From assembly GCA_029239785.1 (NCBI GenBank), contig JARBUG010000029.1, positions 1 to 47,382 on the forward strand: a DNA stretch of 47,382 nucleotides. The letters are read 5' to 3'. The notes under the pieces are model-generated. The model ran no database searches. It had not been told where the DNA came from and worked only from the letters and a program-made list of their open reading frames with translations. Positions 39,998 to 47,382 of the stretch are shown in pieces. Position numbers and translations under genes: made by a program. Position 1 is the first letter of the stretch, and each line of letters starts with the position of its first letter. The DNA comes from Symbiobacteriaceae bacterium (lineage in GTDB: Bacteria; Bacillota; Sulfobacillia; Symbiobacteriales; Symbiobacteriaceae).

Positions 39998-42103
39998 ATG
40001 AAAGAGCGGTATGGCCAGTTTCATCTGCTGCTGAGCGACCACTGGCATTTGCTGACGGAGGGGCCGGTGGTCCGCAGCAGCGATTCGTCTGCGCTGACGC
40101 TTGAGCCCCTGCCGGAGGTGATGGGCCGGGACGGGTGCCAGGGGCGCCGGGGCGTGGCCTGCGACGGGCAGGGGCGCTTCTACTGGATCGATGATTCAGG
40201 GGCCGGCATTTGGACGGCAGGGCCGGATGGCACCGGCCGACGCCGGTTCTGGCCCGGCCCGGCGCCTGCGGCGGGCTCCGGCCCGGCGCCCGGCCCCGGC
40301 GGCGCCTTCGCCGGCCGCACCCCTCCCCCCGCCGCCCCCCGGCTCCAGGGCCTGGCCGCCACCGGCGCCGGCCTCCTGGCCGCCGGGCTCTTGGGCGAGA
40401 ACGCGCTCCTCGTCTTCGACCTGGGCGCGGGCAGCCCGCCCTACCGGCTGGCCTGGCCCCGCCCCATCGATCCCATCGACCTGCGCCCGGCGCCGGGCGG
40501 CGGCCTCCTCCTGCTGGAAGGCCGCCAGCGCCCCCGGGTCTGGCAGCTTGACCGTGACCTCCGCATCGTCGGCCGGCCGGTCCGCCTGCCCGCCTCACCC
40601 GAGCCCCTGGCCATCGAAGCGCTGCCCGACGGCACCTGGCTCCTGCTCGCCGGCGGCAGCCTGACCCGCTGCCGGGGCGGCGATCCCATCGGTGAGCCCT
40701 TCGCCGTGGGCCTCAGCATCATGGCAGACTGGCGGACCGGGCGCCCGCCGGAGCCCTACGACATCGCCTACGAGCCCGCCTCCGGGCGCCTTTACGTGGC
40801 CACCCGGCACGAAGCCCAGTGCTTCGCCTTCGACCTGCCCCTGGTTGGCGACCACCTGGCCGCCGCACCCCTGCGGACCAACCTGCCCACCCCCGCCAGC
40901 CGGGGCCGGGGCATTCTGGCCGCCCGGGGCCAGATCTGGCATGATGCCGACGACGCCTGGCGCCCCCTCGCCGGGCGCCCCGCCAGCCGCTTCCGGACCG
41001 AGGGCGTCACCCGGACGCCCAGCGAAAGTCCCCTGGACGGCAAGGAGCGGGACTGCGTCTGGCACCGGCTGCTGATTGACGCCACCATCCCGCCCGGCAC
41101 CGAGATCATCATCGAAACCCGGGCGGACAACGATACCTACCTGCTGGACCAGCTGCCCTGGCGGCGTGAGCCAAAGCCGGTCCTGCGCCCTGCCTGGGCC
41201 GGGCGCCTCGTGCCGCAGGTCGGCCCCGCCCGCCCGCCGGGCGCCGGCACCTGGGACGTGCTGCTGCAGCGGGCCCAGGGGCGCTATCTGCAGATCAGAC
41301 TGACGCTGATCGGCGACGGCAGCGCCACACCGCAGGTAGAGGCGGTGCGGGCCTACTATCCCCGGTACTCCTACCTGACGCATCATCTGCCGGCCGTCTA
41401 CCATAACGACAGCGACTCGGCCTCGTTCCTGGAGCGCTACCTGGCCAACGCCGAAGGGATTCTGACCGGAATCGGCTCCCAGATGCGCAGCGCCCATCTC
41501 CTCTTTCACCCCGATGCGACCCCGCCCGAGTACCTGAGCTGGCTGGCCGGCTGGTTCGGCCTCGGCCTGGATGACCGCTGGGAAGAGCGGCGCATCCGCC
41601 TGCTGATTCGGCACGCCATGCAGCTCTTCCGCTTCCGGGGCACCGTGCCGGGGCTGGTCTGGGCGATCCGCCTGGGCGTTGACCCCGACCCGCAGGACGC
41701 CATCTTCACCGACCCAATCGACGCGTACGTGGAGCATCTGGCGGCCGGTGCGCGGGTCCGGCCCGGGTTCCGCATCGCCGAAGACCGGCGCAATCACAGC
41801 TTCACCGTCTATCTGGACCAGACGCTGATCGGCCTGTCGGACCTGGTCGACATGGTCGTCTCCATGAGCCGGCCGGCGCATGTGTCGTATCAGATTCTGC
41901 CCATGCCGGTGGGCTTTGCGGTGGACCGGGTCCGCCTGGGGCTGGACTCGGTGCCGGCGGCCGGGCCCGCCCGGCTGCCGGAGGCCCGGCTCGGAGAGAG
42001 CCGCCTGGCCGGGGCCGTCCTGGGCGCCCGCCCCTATGGCCTGCCTGCCGGCCAGCCCGCCGTCGGCTTTGACCGCATCGAAGAGGGGGAGTCTGACGCA
42101 TGA
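39998..42103 (+). CDS. Baseplate/tail protein with tail protein I-type C-terminus (Afp12-like)
   Basis: 701 aa from ATG 39998 behind AGGGGGCGG. Residues 1-350 look like a propeller-type scaffold (GVACDGQGRFYWIDDSGAGI, LQGLAATGAGLLAAGLLGEN, YDIAYEPASGRLYVATRHEA). From about 465 it has YYPRYSYLTHHLPAVYHNDS, FLERYLANAEGILTGIGSQM, PPEYLSWLAGWFGLGLDDRW and HAMQLFRFRGTVPGLVWAIR, the TIGR02242-type tail domain of phage P2 gpI relatives. This completes the wedge set (gp25, J, I). The central part near 40300-41000 has an unusually strong preference for C in the third codon position. Confidence 0.88.
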   Translation: MKERYGQFHLLLSDHWHLLTEGPVVRSSDSSALTLEPLPEVMGRDGCQGRRGVACDGQGRFYWIDDSGAGIWTAGPDGTGRRRFWPGPAPAAGSGPAPGPGGAFAGRTPPPAAPRLQGLAATGAGLLAAGLLGENALLVFDLGAGSPPYRLAWPRPIDPIDLRPAPGGGLLLLEGRQRPRVWQLDRDLRIVGRPVRLPASPEPLAIEALPDGTWLLLAGGSLTRCRGGDPIGEPFAVGLSIMADWRTGRPPEPYDIAYEPASGRLYVATRHEAQCFAFDLPLVGDHLAAAPLRTNLPTPASRGRGILAARGQIWHDADDAWRPLAGRPASRFRTEGVTRTPSESPLDGKERDCVWHRLLIDATIPPGTEIIIETRADNDTYLLDQLPWRREPKPVLRPAWAGRLVPQVGPARPPGAGTWDVLLQRAQGRYLQIRLTLIGDGSATPQVEAVRAYYPRYSYLTHHLPAVYHNDSDSASFLERYLANAEGILTGIGSQMRSAHLLFHPDATPPEYLSWLAGWFGLGLDDRWEERRIRLLIRHAMQLFRFRGTVPGLVWAIRLGVDPDPQDAIFTDPIDAYVEHLAAGARVRPGFRIAEDRRNHSFTVYLDQTLIGLSDLVDMVVSMSRPAHVSYQILPMPVGFAVDRVRLGLDSVPAAGPARLPEARLGESRLAGAVLGARPYGLPAGQPAVGFDRIEEGESDA

Positions 42104-43884
42104 AGAAGCAACCGTATCTCGCCCCGGACCCCTACACCCGCGTGCGGTACGCCGTGGGTCTGCTGCTGGGGAAGCCGGAGTTTGAGCAGGAGCAGGGCTA
42201 CTTCCGGGAGCGGGGCCATCTGCATAACCGGGCGTTTCACGGCTACGGGACGGTCTCGGGCCTGCGCGTCTGGCTGGACCGGGACCTGGTCGTGGTCTCG
42301 CCGGGCCTGGCCGTGGACCGGCTGGGCCGCCTGCTCCCGGTGCAGACCGAGCAGTGCGGCAGCCTGAGCACCTGGCTGGCGGAGCAGCCGCCCGCGCCGG
42401 CGCCCGGCGGCGGCCCCGGCGCCCAGCCCGAGGTGCAGAGCGTCTACGTGACGCTCTCATACGGCGAAGAGGAGCGCGACCCGGTCTTCGTGCCTGCCCC
42501 GGCCGGCCACAGCGAAGGCGTCACCAACTCCCGCGTAGCGGAGACGCCGGTGATCCGCTTTGCCGCCGCGCCGCCCCCCGACCCGTCCACCGCAGCCCAC
42601 CGCCGGTTCCACGCCCTGCTGAGCCGGGTGCGCGTCGCCGATGAGATCGCCGCCACGACCCCGGAACGGATGGCGGAGCTGGTCCGGGCCCTGGCCCACG
42701 GCCCCGCCCCCGCACATGAGCCGCTCTTCGTACACCCGGAGCAGGCGGCGGCGGTCTTCGCAGCGGCCTTCCGGGTCTTTGCCACCGACCTGGCACCCGC
42801 CCTCATCCAGCCGGCGCCGGATGATTTCACCGAGCGGTCGGCTGCCCTGCTGCTGGCCCGCATCGACTACATCCGCCACCCCGACGGGCGCATCGCGGAG
42901 CTGGCCGTGGCCGACCAGGACCGCCCGATGCTGCTCCCCACCGGCCTGATGCAGGAGTACTTACTGCGGGCGCTGGCAGGCGGGGCGCCCCACACGGCAT
43001 CCGTCCTCTGGCCCGCGCCGGGCGAGGCGCTGGCCGGGGGCGACCTGGCGGGCTTCTTTCCGGCACCGGCCGTCGCCCGGCTCCAGGGCCGTCCGGTCAG
43101 CCCGGCAGCGCCCCCGGACGGAGCGGTGCTCACCTGGTCCGAAGCCGCGGGCCAGTGGCAGCCGCAACTGCCGACGCGTCCCTCCGCCGCCGCTGCCGCA
43201 CCGCCCGTACAGCCCTTCGTCACCGTCACCAAGGTATCAGGCTCCGCCCGGGGCGCCCTGGACCTCTGGTTCCACCTCCCCACCGATATTACGGCGCTGA
43301 TCGAGCCCTTCGAGCTGAGCGTCTTTGCGGAGCCCGCCGTCGCCGTATCACCGGGCGGCGAGCACGGCGCCGGGTTCACGCTGCCGGTGCTGCGGGTGGA
43401 GCCACGGGGCTTCAACCGCATGGAGGTCCTGCTGGACCCGTCAGCGACCCAATATCCGCACCTGCGGCTGGAGTTCCGTCTGAGCACGGGCAGGCGGCAG
43501 GGCGGACGCCGCCTGGCCGCGATCCTGGCCGAAAGCGGCGTCAGCTGGCTCGGCTACGACGGCGATGCCCGCATCATCACCTACTTCCGGCAGCCGGAAC
43601 AGCAGTCGATCACCGAAGTGGTGGCGGCGGGCGTCATCGAAGATGGCAAAGTGATCCGGGGCCGCGGCCTGCGGGTCGCAGAGAAGGACCCCGGCCTCTA
43701 CCTGCTCACTTTCCCGGGCTTCCACAAGGGCGAGTTCTACCTGGTAAACGGGGCGCCCCTGGTCGACCGGCGGGACTATCAGCGGTCGATCGAAGTGATC
43801 CATCATCATGACGAAGATGGCGTGCTGGTGCGGGTGTCGGGCTATGATACCGGCTTCGTGGTGGAGATCAGCCGGTTCTTGTAA
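42100..43884 (+). CDS. eCIS accessory protein A, paralogue of the next gene
   Basis: 594 aa; ATG overlaps the previous TGA. The N-terminal 110 residues (RYAVGLLLGKPEFEQEQGYF, HLHNRAFHGYGTVSGLRVWL, VVSPGLAVDRLGRLLPV) form a module also present at the start of the next protein. The middle is a helical, alanine-rich region, and the C-terminal 200 residues are a beta domain (FELSVFAEPAVAVSPGG, GFNRMEVLLDPSATQYPHLR, ISWLGY-like strands). Genes with this N-terminal module often follow baseplate genes in eCIS loci; I do not know a defined function, but baseplate decoration or fibre attachment is plausible. Confidence 0.7.
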   Translation: MKKQPYLAPDPYTRVRYAVGLLLGKPEFEQEQGYFRERGHLHNRAFHGYGTVSGLRVWLDRDLVVVSPGLAVDRLGRLLPVQTEQCGSLSTWLAEQPPAPAPGGGPGAQPEVQSVYVTLSYGEEERDPVFVPAPAGHSEGVTNSRVAETPVIRFAAAPPPDPSTAAHRRFHALLSRVRVADEIAATTPERMAELVRALAHGPAPAHEPLFVHPEQAAAVFAAAFRVFATDLAPALIQPAPDDFTERSAALLLARIDYIRHPDGRIAELAVADQDRPMLLPTGLMQEYLLRALAGGAPHTASVLWPAPGEALAGGDLAGFFPAPAVARLQGRPVSPAAPPDGAVLTWSEAAGQWQPQLPTRPSAAAAAPPVQPFVTVTKVSGSARGALDLWFHLPTDITALIEPFELSVFAEPAVAVSPGGEHGAGFTLPVLRVEPRGFNRMEVLLDPSATQYPHLRLEFRLSTGRRQGGRRLAAILAESGVSWLGYDGDARIITYFRQPEQQSITEVVAAGVIEDGKVIRGRGLRVAEKDPGLYLLTFPGFHKGEFYLVNGAPLVDRRDYQRSIEVIHHHDEDGVLVRVSGYDTGFVVEISRFL

Positions 43885-43911
43885 ACCTTACCGCCGGTTA
43901 GGAGTAACGTT

Positions 43912-45735
43912 ATGGCATATAGACTGGGTGAACGTATCAGCGCGGGCGGCGTCGCCCATGCCCGCTTCTTCAACGGCAGACTGCTGACCGCCGAGGACCT
44001 GCGGCTGGAGCAGGATGCCGCGCGCCTGCACCGGCTGCGCCTGGGAGAGGCCGTGGGCGCCGGCGTGGTCCATGGGCTGGAGGTGCAGATGCTGGGCGCC
44101 CCTGAGGGAGCCGTGGTGCGCATCGGAGCGGGGCTGGCGATCAGTCCGGAAGGAGATGCCCTGCGCCTGACGGCCGCGGCCGACGTGGTGCTGACGGCCG
44201 GGGAGCGGGCGCCGAGGACGGCAGGCGGGAGGTTCGGCCCCCTGCCCCCGGCGCCGGCCGAGGCGGCGCGCCCGGCGCTGGCGCTGCTGGTGATGGAGCC
44301 TGCGGCGGTAGACGAAAACCTGGCCTACCGCAGCGGCTTTGCCGGCAATCTGACCGGCGCCGACCTGAGCCATACGACCTTCGGGGTGCGCGTCACCCTG
44401 ATTCCCTGCGGGGCGCCCATGCCCGCGGGCAGCCCGGGGCGGCGGCAGAACCTGGCCGCCCATCTCTGCTTCGGCACCGCCGACCGGCTGGGGGCGCCCT
44501 GGCTGGACCTGCCCGACCCGCAGGGCCTCGCACGGCTGCAGCCCGCCAGCCCCCTCTCCCCGGCGATGGTGCCTCTGGCGCTGGTCGGCCTGGCGGGCAG
44601 TCAGGTCATCTTCATCGATTGCTGGGCGGTGCGCGGCGCGGGCCGGCCAGATGCCATCGGACAGCAGTTTGATGCGCAGATCGCGGCGCTGCGGTCAGCC
44701 CAGCCCGATGTGGGGGCGGTGCGGGCGAGCGACCATTTCCGCTACCTCCCCCCCGCAGGCTGCCTGCCGGCGGGCGTCGGCGGCTTCCGGTGGCAGACCT
44801 TCTTTCAGGGCGCAGCGGTGGCGCCTATCGACCTGGACCCGGCCTTCCTGCGACCCTGGCTGGAGCAGGCCCGGGGCGCCGACCCCATCGACCTTGATGA
44901 TCCACCGGGGCTCTGGGTCTGGCAGCCGGAGGAGGGCGACCGCATCCTCTTTGTGCGCCGGGAGGGGCAGCGGTCGGTCACCTATGTGGAGACGGCGGCG
45001 GTCATCATCGATGTGATGGTCGCGGCACCCGCTGAAGTCTGGGTGGCCGACGAGGCCGGCCGCCGGTACGCCGCCGACCGCCTGGGGCAGAGCCATGCGG
45101 TCTGGGGCCTGCAGCCCGGCATCTACACGGCCTGGGCGAAGGCCCCGGGCGGGCGCCCTGCGGGGCAGCACCTGCGGCTGCGCATGGGCGAGACGGTCCG
45201 GGTAGCGCTGCAGATGGAGGAGCAGGGCGGGCCGCCCGCGACGGCGCTGCCCCGGCCCCCGGTCTCGCTGACAGGCCGCTGGATGGCGGGCTATGACCTT
45301 CTCACCATCAATCCGCCGTCGCCCGGGGCGGGGGAACTGCCGGCCGATGGCGTCTGGGTGCCCGTGGCGTCGGTGCCCGACAGCGCCCTGGCCTGGCTGA
45401 AGGAGTGGGGCGCCTGGATCAGGCAGGCGAACCCCGCCCTGCCGGTCGACTTGGAAAATGTGCGGGTACTGCTGCGCTCCACCGAGGCGGCGCCTTCGGC
45501 GCTGGCGGTCTTCGGGGAGGGCGGTGCGTGGCTCCATCTGATCGGCAGTGTGGCGCCCCCCGAGGAACCGGCGAAGCCGCAGCCGGGGCAGCCGGGCGGC
45601 ATTTTGGAGCCGGATCCCTGGTCGCAGGCGGCCGTGAGCGAAGATGTGCCGCCGCGGCGCCCGGCCCGCCAGTCCTGGCTGCGGCGGTTGGGAAACTGGC
45701 TGATCTTGAAGGATGGACCTCCTCCGCAAGGGTGA
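43912..45735 (+). CDS. eCIS accessory protein B, paralogue of the previous gene
   Basis: 607 aa, ATG with TAGGAG eight bases upstream. The N-terminus repeats the module of the previous protein: HARFFNGRLLTAEDLRLEQD, GEAVGAGVVHGLEVQML, VRIGAGLAISPEGDALRLTA. Two later beta regions follow, with VAPIDLDPAFLRPWLEQA, GLWVWQPEEGDRILFVRREG and a WGLQPGIYTAWAKAPGGRP sandwich that resembles a carbohydrate-binding or Ig-type domain. The C-terminal 60 residues are proline-rich and end in a basic helix. Function unknown; context points to the baseplate periphery. Confidence 0.7.
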   Translation: MAYRLGERISAGGVAHARFFNGRLLTAEDLRLEQDAARLHRLRLGEAVGAGVVHGLEVQMLGAPEGAVVRIGAGLAISPEGDALRLTAAADVVLTAGERAPRTAGGRFGPLPPAPAEAARPALALLVMEPAAVDENLAYRSGFAGNLTGADLSHTTFGVRVTLIPCGAPMPAGSPGRRQNLAAHLCFGTADRLGAPWLDLPDPQGLARLQPASPLSPAMVPLALVGLAGSQVIFIDCWAVRGAGRPDAIGQQFDAQIAALRSAQPDVGAVRASDHFRYLPPAGCLPAGVGGFRWQTFFQGAAVAPIDLDPAFLRPWLEQARGADPIDLDDPPGLWVWQPEEGDRILFVRREGQRSVTYVETAAVIIDVMVAAPAEVWVADEAGRRYAADRLGQSHAVWGLQPGIYTAWAKAPGGRPAGQHLRLRMGETVRVALQMEEQGGPPATALPRPPVSLTGRWMAGYDLLTINPPSPGAGELPADGVWVPVASVPDSALAWLKEWGAWIRQANPALPVDLENVRVLLRSTEAAPSALAVFGEGGAWLHLIGSVAPPEEPAKPQPGQPGGILEPDPWSQAAVSEDVPPRRPARQSWLRRLGNWLILKDGPPPQG

Positions 45736-45741
45736 TGACCG

Positions 45742-47382
45742 GTGTGGCGTCCTGACCAGATCCTGATCGACCGATTGACGGCGCGGATTGCCGGGGATTT
45801 GCCGGGGGGCGGTGCGGCCCTCCGGCTTCGCCTTGCCCGGGCGCTGGAGGCGGCCGACCTGCGTCCCGGGTCGATGCCGCCGTCGGGCGTCTTGATCATT
45901 CGCCGCATCAGCCGGGAGCTGCCGGCGGCCGAGGGCGCGTGGGCCGCGGCGATGGACGGGCTGACGGCGGGGCTCTGGGAGCAGGCGGGGCGCCCGGCGG
46001 AGGGACCGGTAGCGGCGGGCGCCGAGGCCGTGCGCTTCGCCGACGAGGCCGAAATGTTGGCCGCTTTGGCCGCAGACGTGGCGACGGGCGCAGCCTGGCG
46101 CCGATGGTGGTGGCAGGCCGTGCTGCGGCAGTATCAGGTCGGGGGCGCCGCCGATTTGCGCCAGCTCCTGGTGCGGGAGCCGCGGCTGCAGCCTGCGGTC
46201 TGGCACCATCTGGCCCGGCAGGGGCAGGCGGAGACGGTGGCCGGGGCCGTTGCGCCGGGCGATGCCTTGCAGGTGATGGCGCTGCTGGCCCGGACTTTTG
46301 GCCTGGATGGGTGGGGCGTGGGGTTCGGGGCCGGGGCGGGGCGGCCTGCGCCGGCGCCCTGGCCGGAGGCCTGGGTGGGGCCGGTGGCGAGGCTGGGGGT
46401 GGAGCGGGCCGGGTTGGTGGGCCTGGCGGTGTCGCTGCACCGGCGCCCGGGGCGGACCGCGTCTGCGGGGTTTGTGCAGGCGTTCCGGGCCTGGTGGGTC
46501 GGGGCGCGGGCCGGGGCGGTCCAGCATGTTCAGCCAGAGGGGGATGCCGAGGATTTCCAGGCTCCCGCCGGCACCGTGGCCCGGCCGCACGAGGCAGCGG
46601 CCGGAACCGAGCAAGAGGCGGCTCCGGGAGCTGAGACGCCTTGGCGCGAAGTGATGCAGCCGGGCAAGGGCGATCAGGCGCTGGGCGATCTCAGTTGGTC
46701 TCGGACTGATGCCGCCGTTGGCGCCCCCGCCCCTGCCCTTGCCGTGACCCAGCCGGACACGCCGTTGGCCCCTCAGGCGGCGCAAGCTCCCCTGGATGAT
46801 GCGGAGCACGAGAACCAGGGCGATCAAGCCCCCGGTGCTGCCCAGGACCTGCCGACCAAACCGCTTCGGGCGGCAGCCGCCGCGGCTCGCGAGGGGCTGA
46901 CACGGCAGGACTCGTTGGGTCGGGCTGGAGCCGGGCCGCGTGCCCGTGTTTCCGGGCACGAAGCCATGCAGGTCGGCTCGGAGGGGGGCATCGCCGGCCG
47001 GCAAGTTAGGGAGGACCAGGTTCCCCCAGCCGAAGGGATTCTTCGAGACGGCACAGCGAACGGGGTCGAGCCACTTCGCCAGGACCTCACTGATTCCGGC
47101 GCCGCCCAGCGGGGCGAGGCGCAGCCGGGCGAGGCGCAGCGGGGCGAAGCCCAGCGGAGCGACGCCCAGCGGAGCGACGCCCAGCGGAGCGACGCCCAGC
47201 GGAGCGACGCCCAGCGGAGCGACGCCCAGCGGAGCGAGGCGCTGCGGGGCGAGGCGCAGCCGGGCGAAGCGCAGCGGGGCGAGGCGCAGCCGGGCGAGGC
47301 GCAGCCGGGCGAAGCGCAGCGGGGCGACGCCCAGCGGAGCGACGCCCAGCGGAGCGAAGCGCAGCGGGGTGACGCCCAGCGG
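45742..47382 (+). CDS. eCIS-linked protein with C-terminal pentapeptide repeats (3' end beyond window)
   Basis: 547 codons are open from GTG 45742 to the window edge, six bases after the previous stop, with AAGGGTGA upstream. Residues 1-200 are a helical, arginine/leucine-rich domain: ILIDRLTARIAGDLPGGG, MPPSGVLIIRRISRELP and WRRWWWQAVLRQYQVGG, LRQLLVREPRLQPAVWHHLA. I recall proteins with a PPSxVLxxRR motif at the ends of eCIS operons but no assigned function; resemblance to the N-terminus of eCIS tape-measure proteins is possible. Residues 260-455 are a long acidic/alanine-rich disordered linker, and from 458 onward 18 perfect-length repeats of [G/S][E/D]AQ[R/P] follow. A tape measure is missing elsewhere, so this is a candidate for that role. 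Being cut by the edge, its true length is unknown. Confidence 0.7.
   Translation, partial: MWRPDQILIDRLTARIAGDLPGGGAALRLRLARALEAADLRPGSMPPSGVLIIRRISRELPAAEGAWAAAMDGLTAGLWEQAGRPAEGPVAAGAEAVRFADEAEMLAALAADVATGAAWRRWWWQAVLRQYQVGGAADLRQLLVREPRLQPAVWHHLARQGQAETVAGAVAPGDALQVMALLARTFGLDGWGVGFGAGAGRPAPAPWPEAWVGPVARLGVERAGLVGLAVSLHRRPGRTASAGFVQAFRAWWVGARAGAVQHVQPEGDAEDFQAPAGTVARPHEAAAGTEQEAAPGAETPWREVMQPGKGDQALGDLSWSRTDAAVGAPAPALAVTQPDTPLAPQAAQAPLDDAEHENQGDQAPGAAQDLPTKPLRAAAAAAREGLTRQDSLGRAGAGPRARVSGHEAMQVGSEGGIAGRQVREDQVPPAEGILRDGTANGVEPLRQDLTDSGAAQRGEAQPGEAQRGEAQRSDAQRSDAQRSDAQRSDAQRSDAQRSEALRGEAQPGEAQRGEAQPGEAQPGEAQRGDAQRSDAQRSEAQRGDAQR
47113..47382 (+). repeat. 15-bp tandem repeat array, 18 units, running off the window
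   Basis: Units of the form GGC-GAG-GCG-CAG-CCG or AGC-GAC-GCC-CAG-CGG follow each other without a gap to the edge: three GEAQ[P/R], five SDAQR, one SEALR, then nine mixed units. A degenerate GAAQR precedes them at 47098. All keep the reading frame of the gene above. The mixture of two unit types in blocks shows recent slippage or unequal exchange. Confidence 0.9.

Noticed and set aside
47113..47382. The tandem array as a CRISPR array.
   Set aside because: Units are 15 bases, contiguous and in frame with an upstream gene; there are no spacers.
1..47382. tRNA or rRNA genes.
   Set aside because: I saw no cloverleaf-like or conserved rRNA sequence, and the integration site is a protein gene, not a tRNA; a covariance-model scan was not possible.

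Overview
The window is GC-rich bacterial DNA (apart from a lower-GC left end) from what is most likely a high-GC, spore-forming Bacillota of the Symbiobacterium/Clostridia kind. The inference rests on strong AGGAGG-type ribosome binding sites, frequent TTG and GTG starts, and a SPOCS (DUF3794) domain gene, a family largely confined to endospore formers. The genus call is weak; the phylum call is moderate.

Left end (1-2010): a lower-GC block with a possible recombinase tail at the edge and a WD40-Shedu fusion gene, probably an anti-phage defence protein acquired by transfer.

Integrated element (about 2069-21209): a large serine recombinase gene lies 34 bases from a 13-base sequence (21197-21209) that recurs exactly at 2069-2081. 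The two copies sit inside the two halves of one SPOCS-domain gene, and joining the halves at the repeat restores the reading frame. I read this as a 19.1 kb serine-integrase element. Its cargo is one long + strand operon (2343-19354) ended by a strong terminator: an endonuclease/exonuclease/phosphatase-family enzyme with all key residues, a 1459-aa DUF6603-like protein, 721-aa and 1367-aa proteins of unknown function, a 1160-aa beta-propeller protein, and two small proteins sharing one domain. None shows a signal peptide or membrane segment. This operon is the best candidate here for an undescribed system.

Contractile injection system (21660-47382): an extracellular contractile injection system (eCIS) locus in two divergent units sharing an operator-like promoter region (26348-26420). 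Leftward: the AAA+ ATPase (Afp15-like), then a DUF4157 protein that is the likely cargo. Rightward: DUF4255 terminator protein (Afp16-like), a small accessory protein, sheath, tube, second sheath, second tube, Afp7-like hub protein, a 53-aa protein, gpD-like hub, gpV-like spike (apparently frameshifted into two ORFs), an unknown protein, gp25, gpJ, a tail protein I-type baseplate protein, two paralogous accessory proteins, and a protein that runs off the window in an 18-fold pentapeptide repeat. A clear PAAR tip, tail fibre and tape measure were not seen; the last may be the truncated gene or lie beyond the edge.
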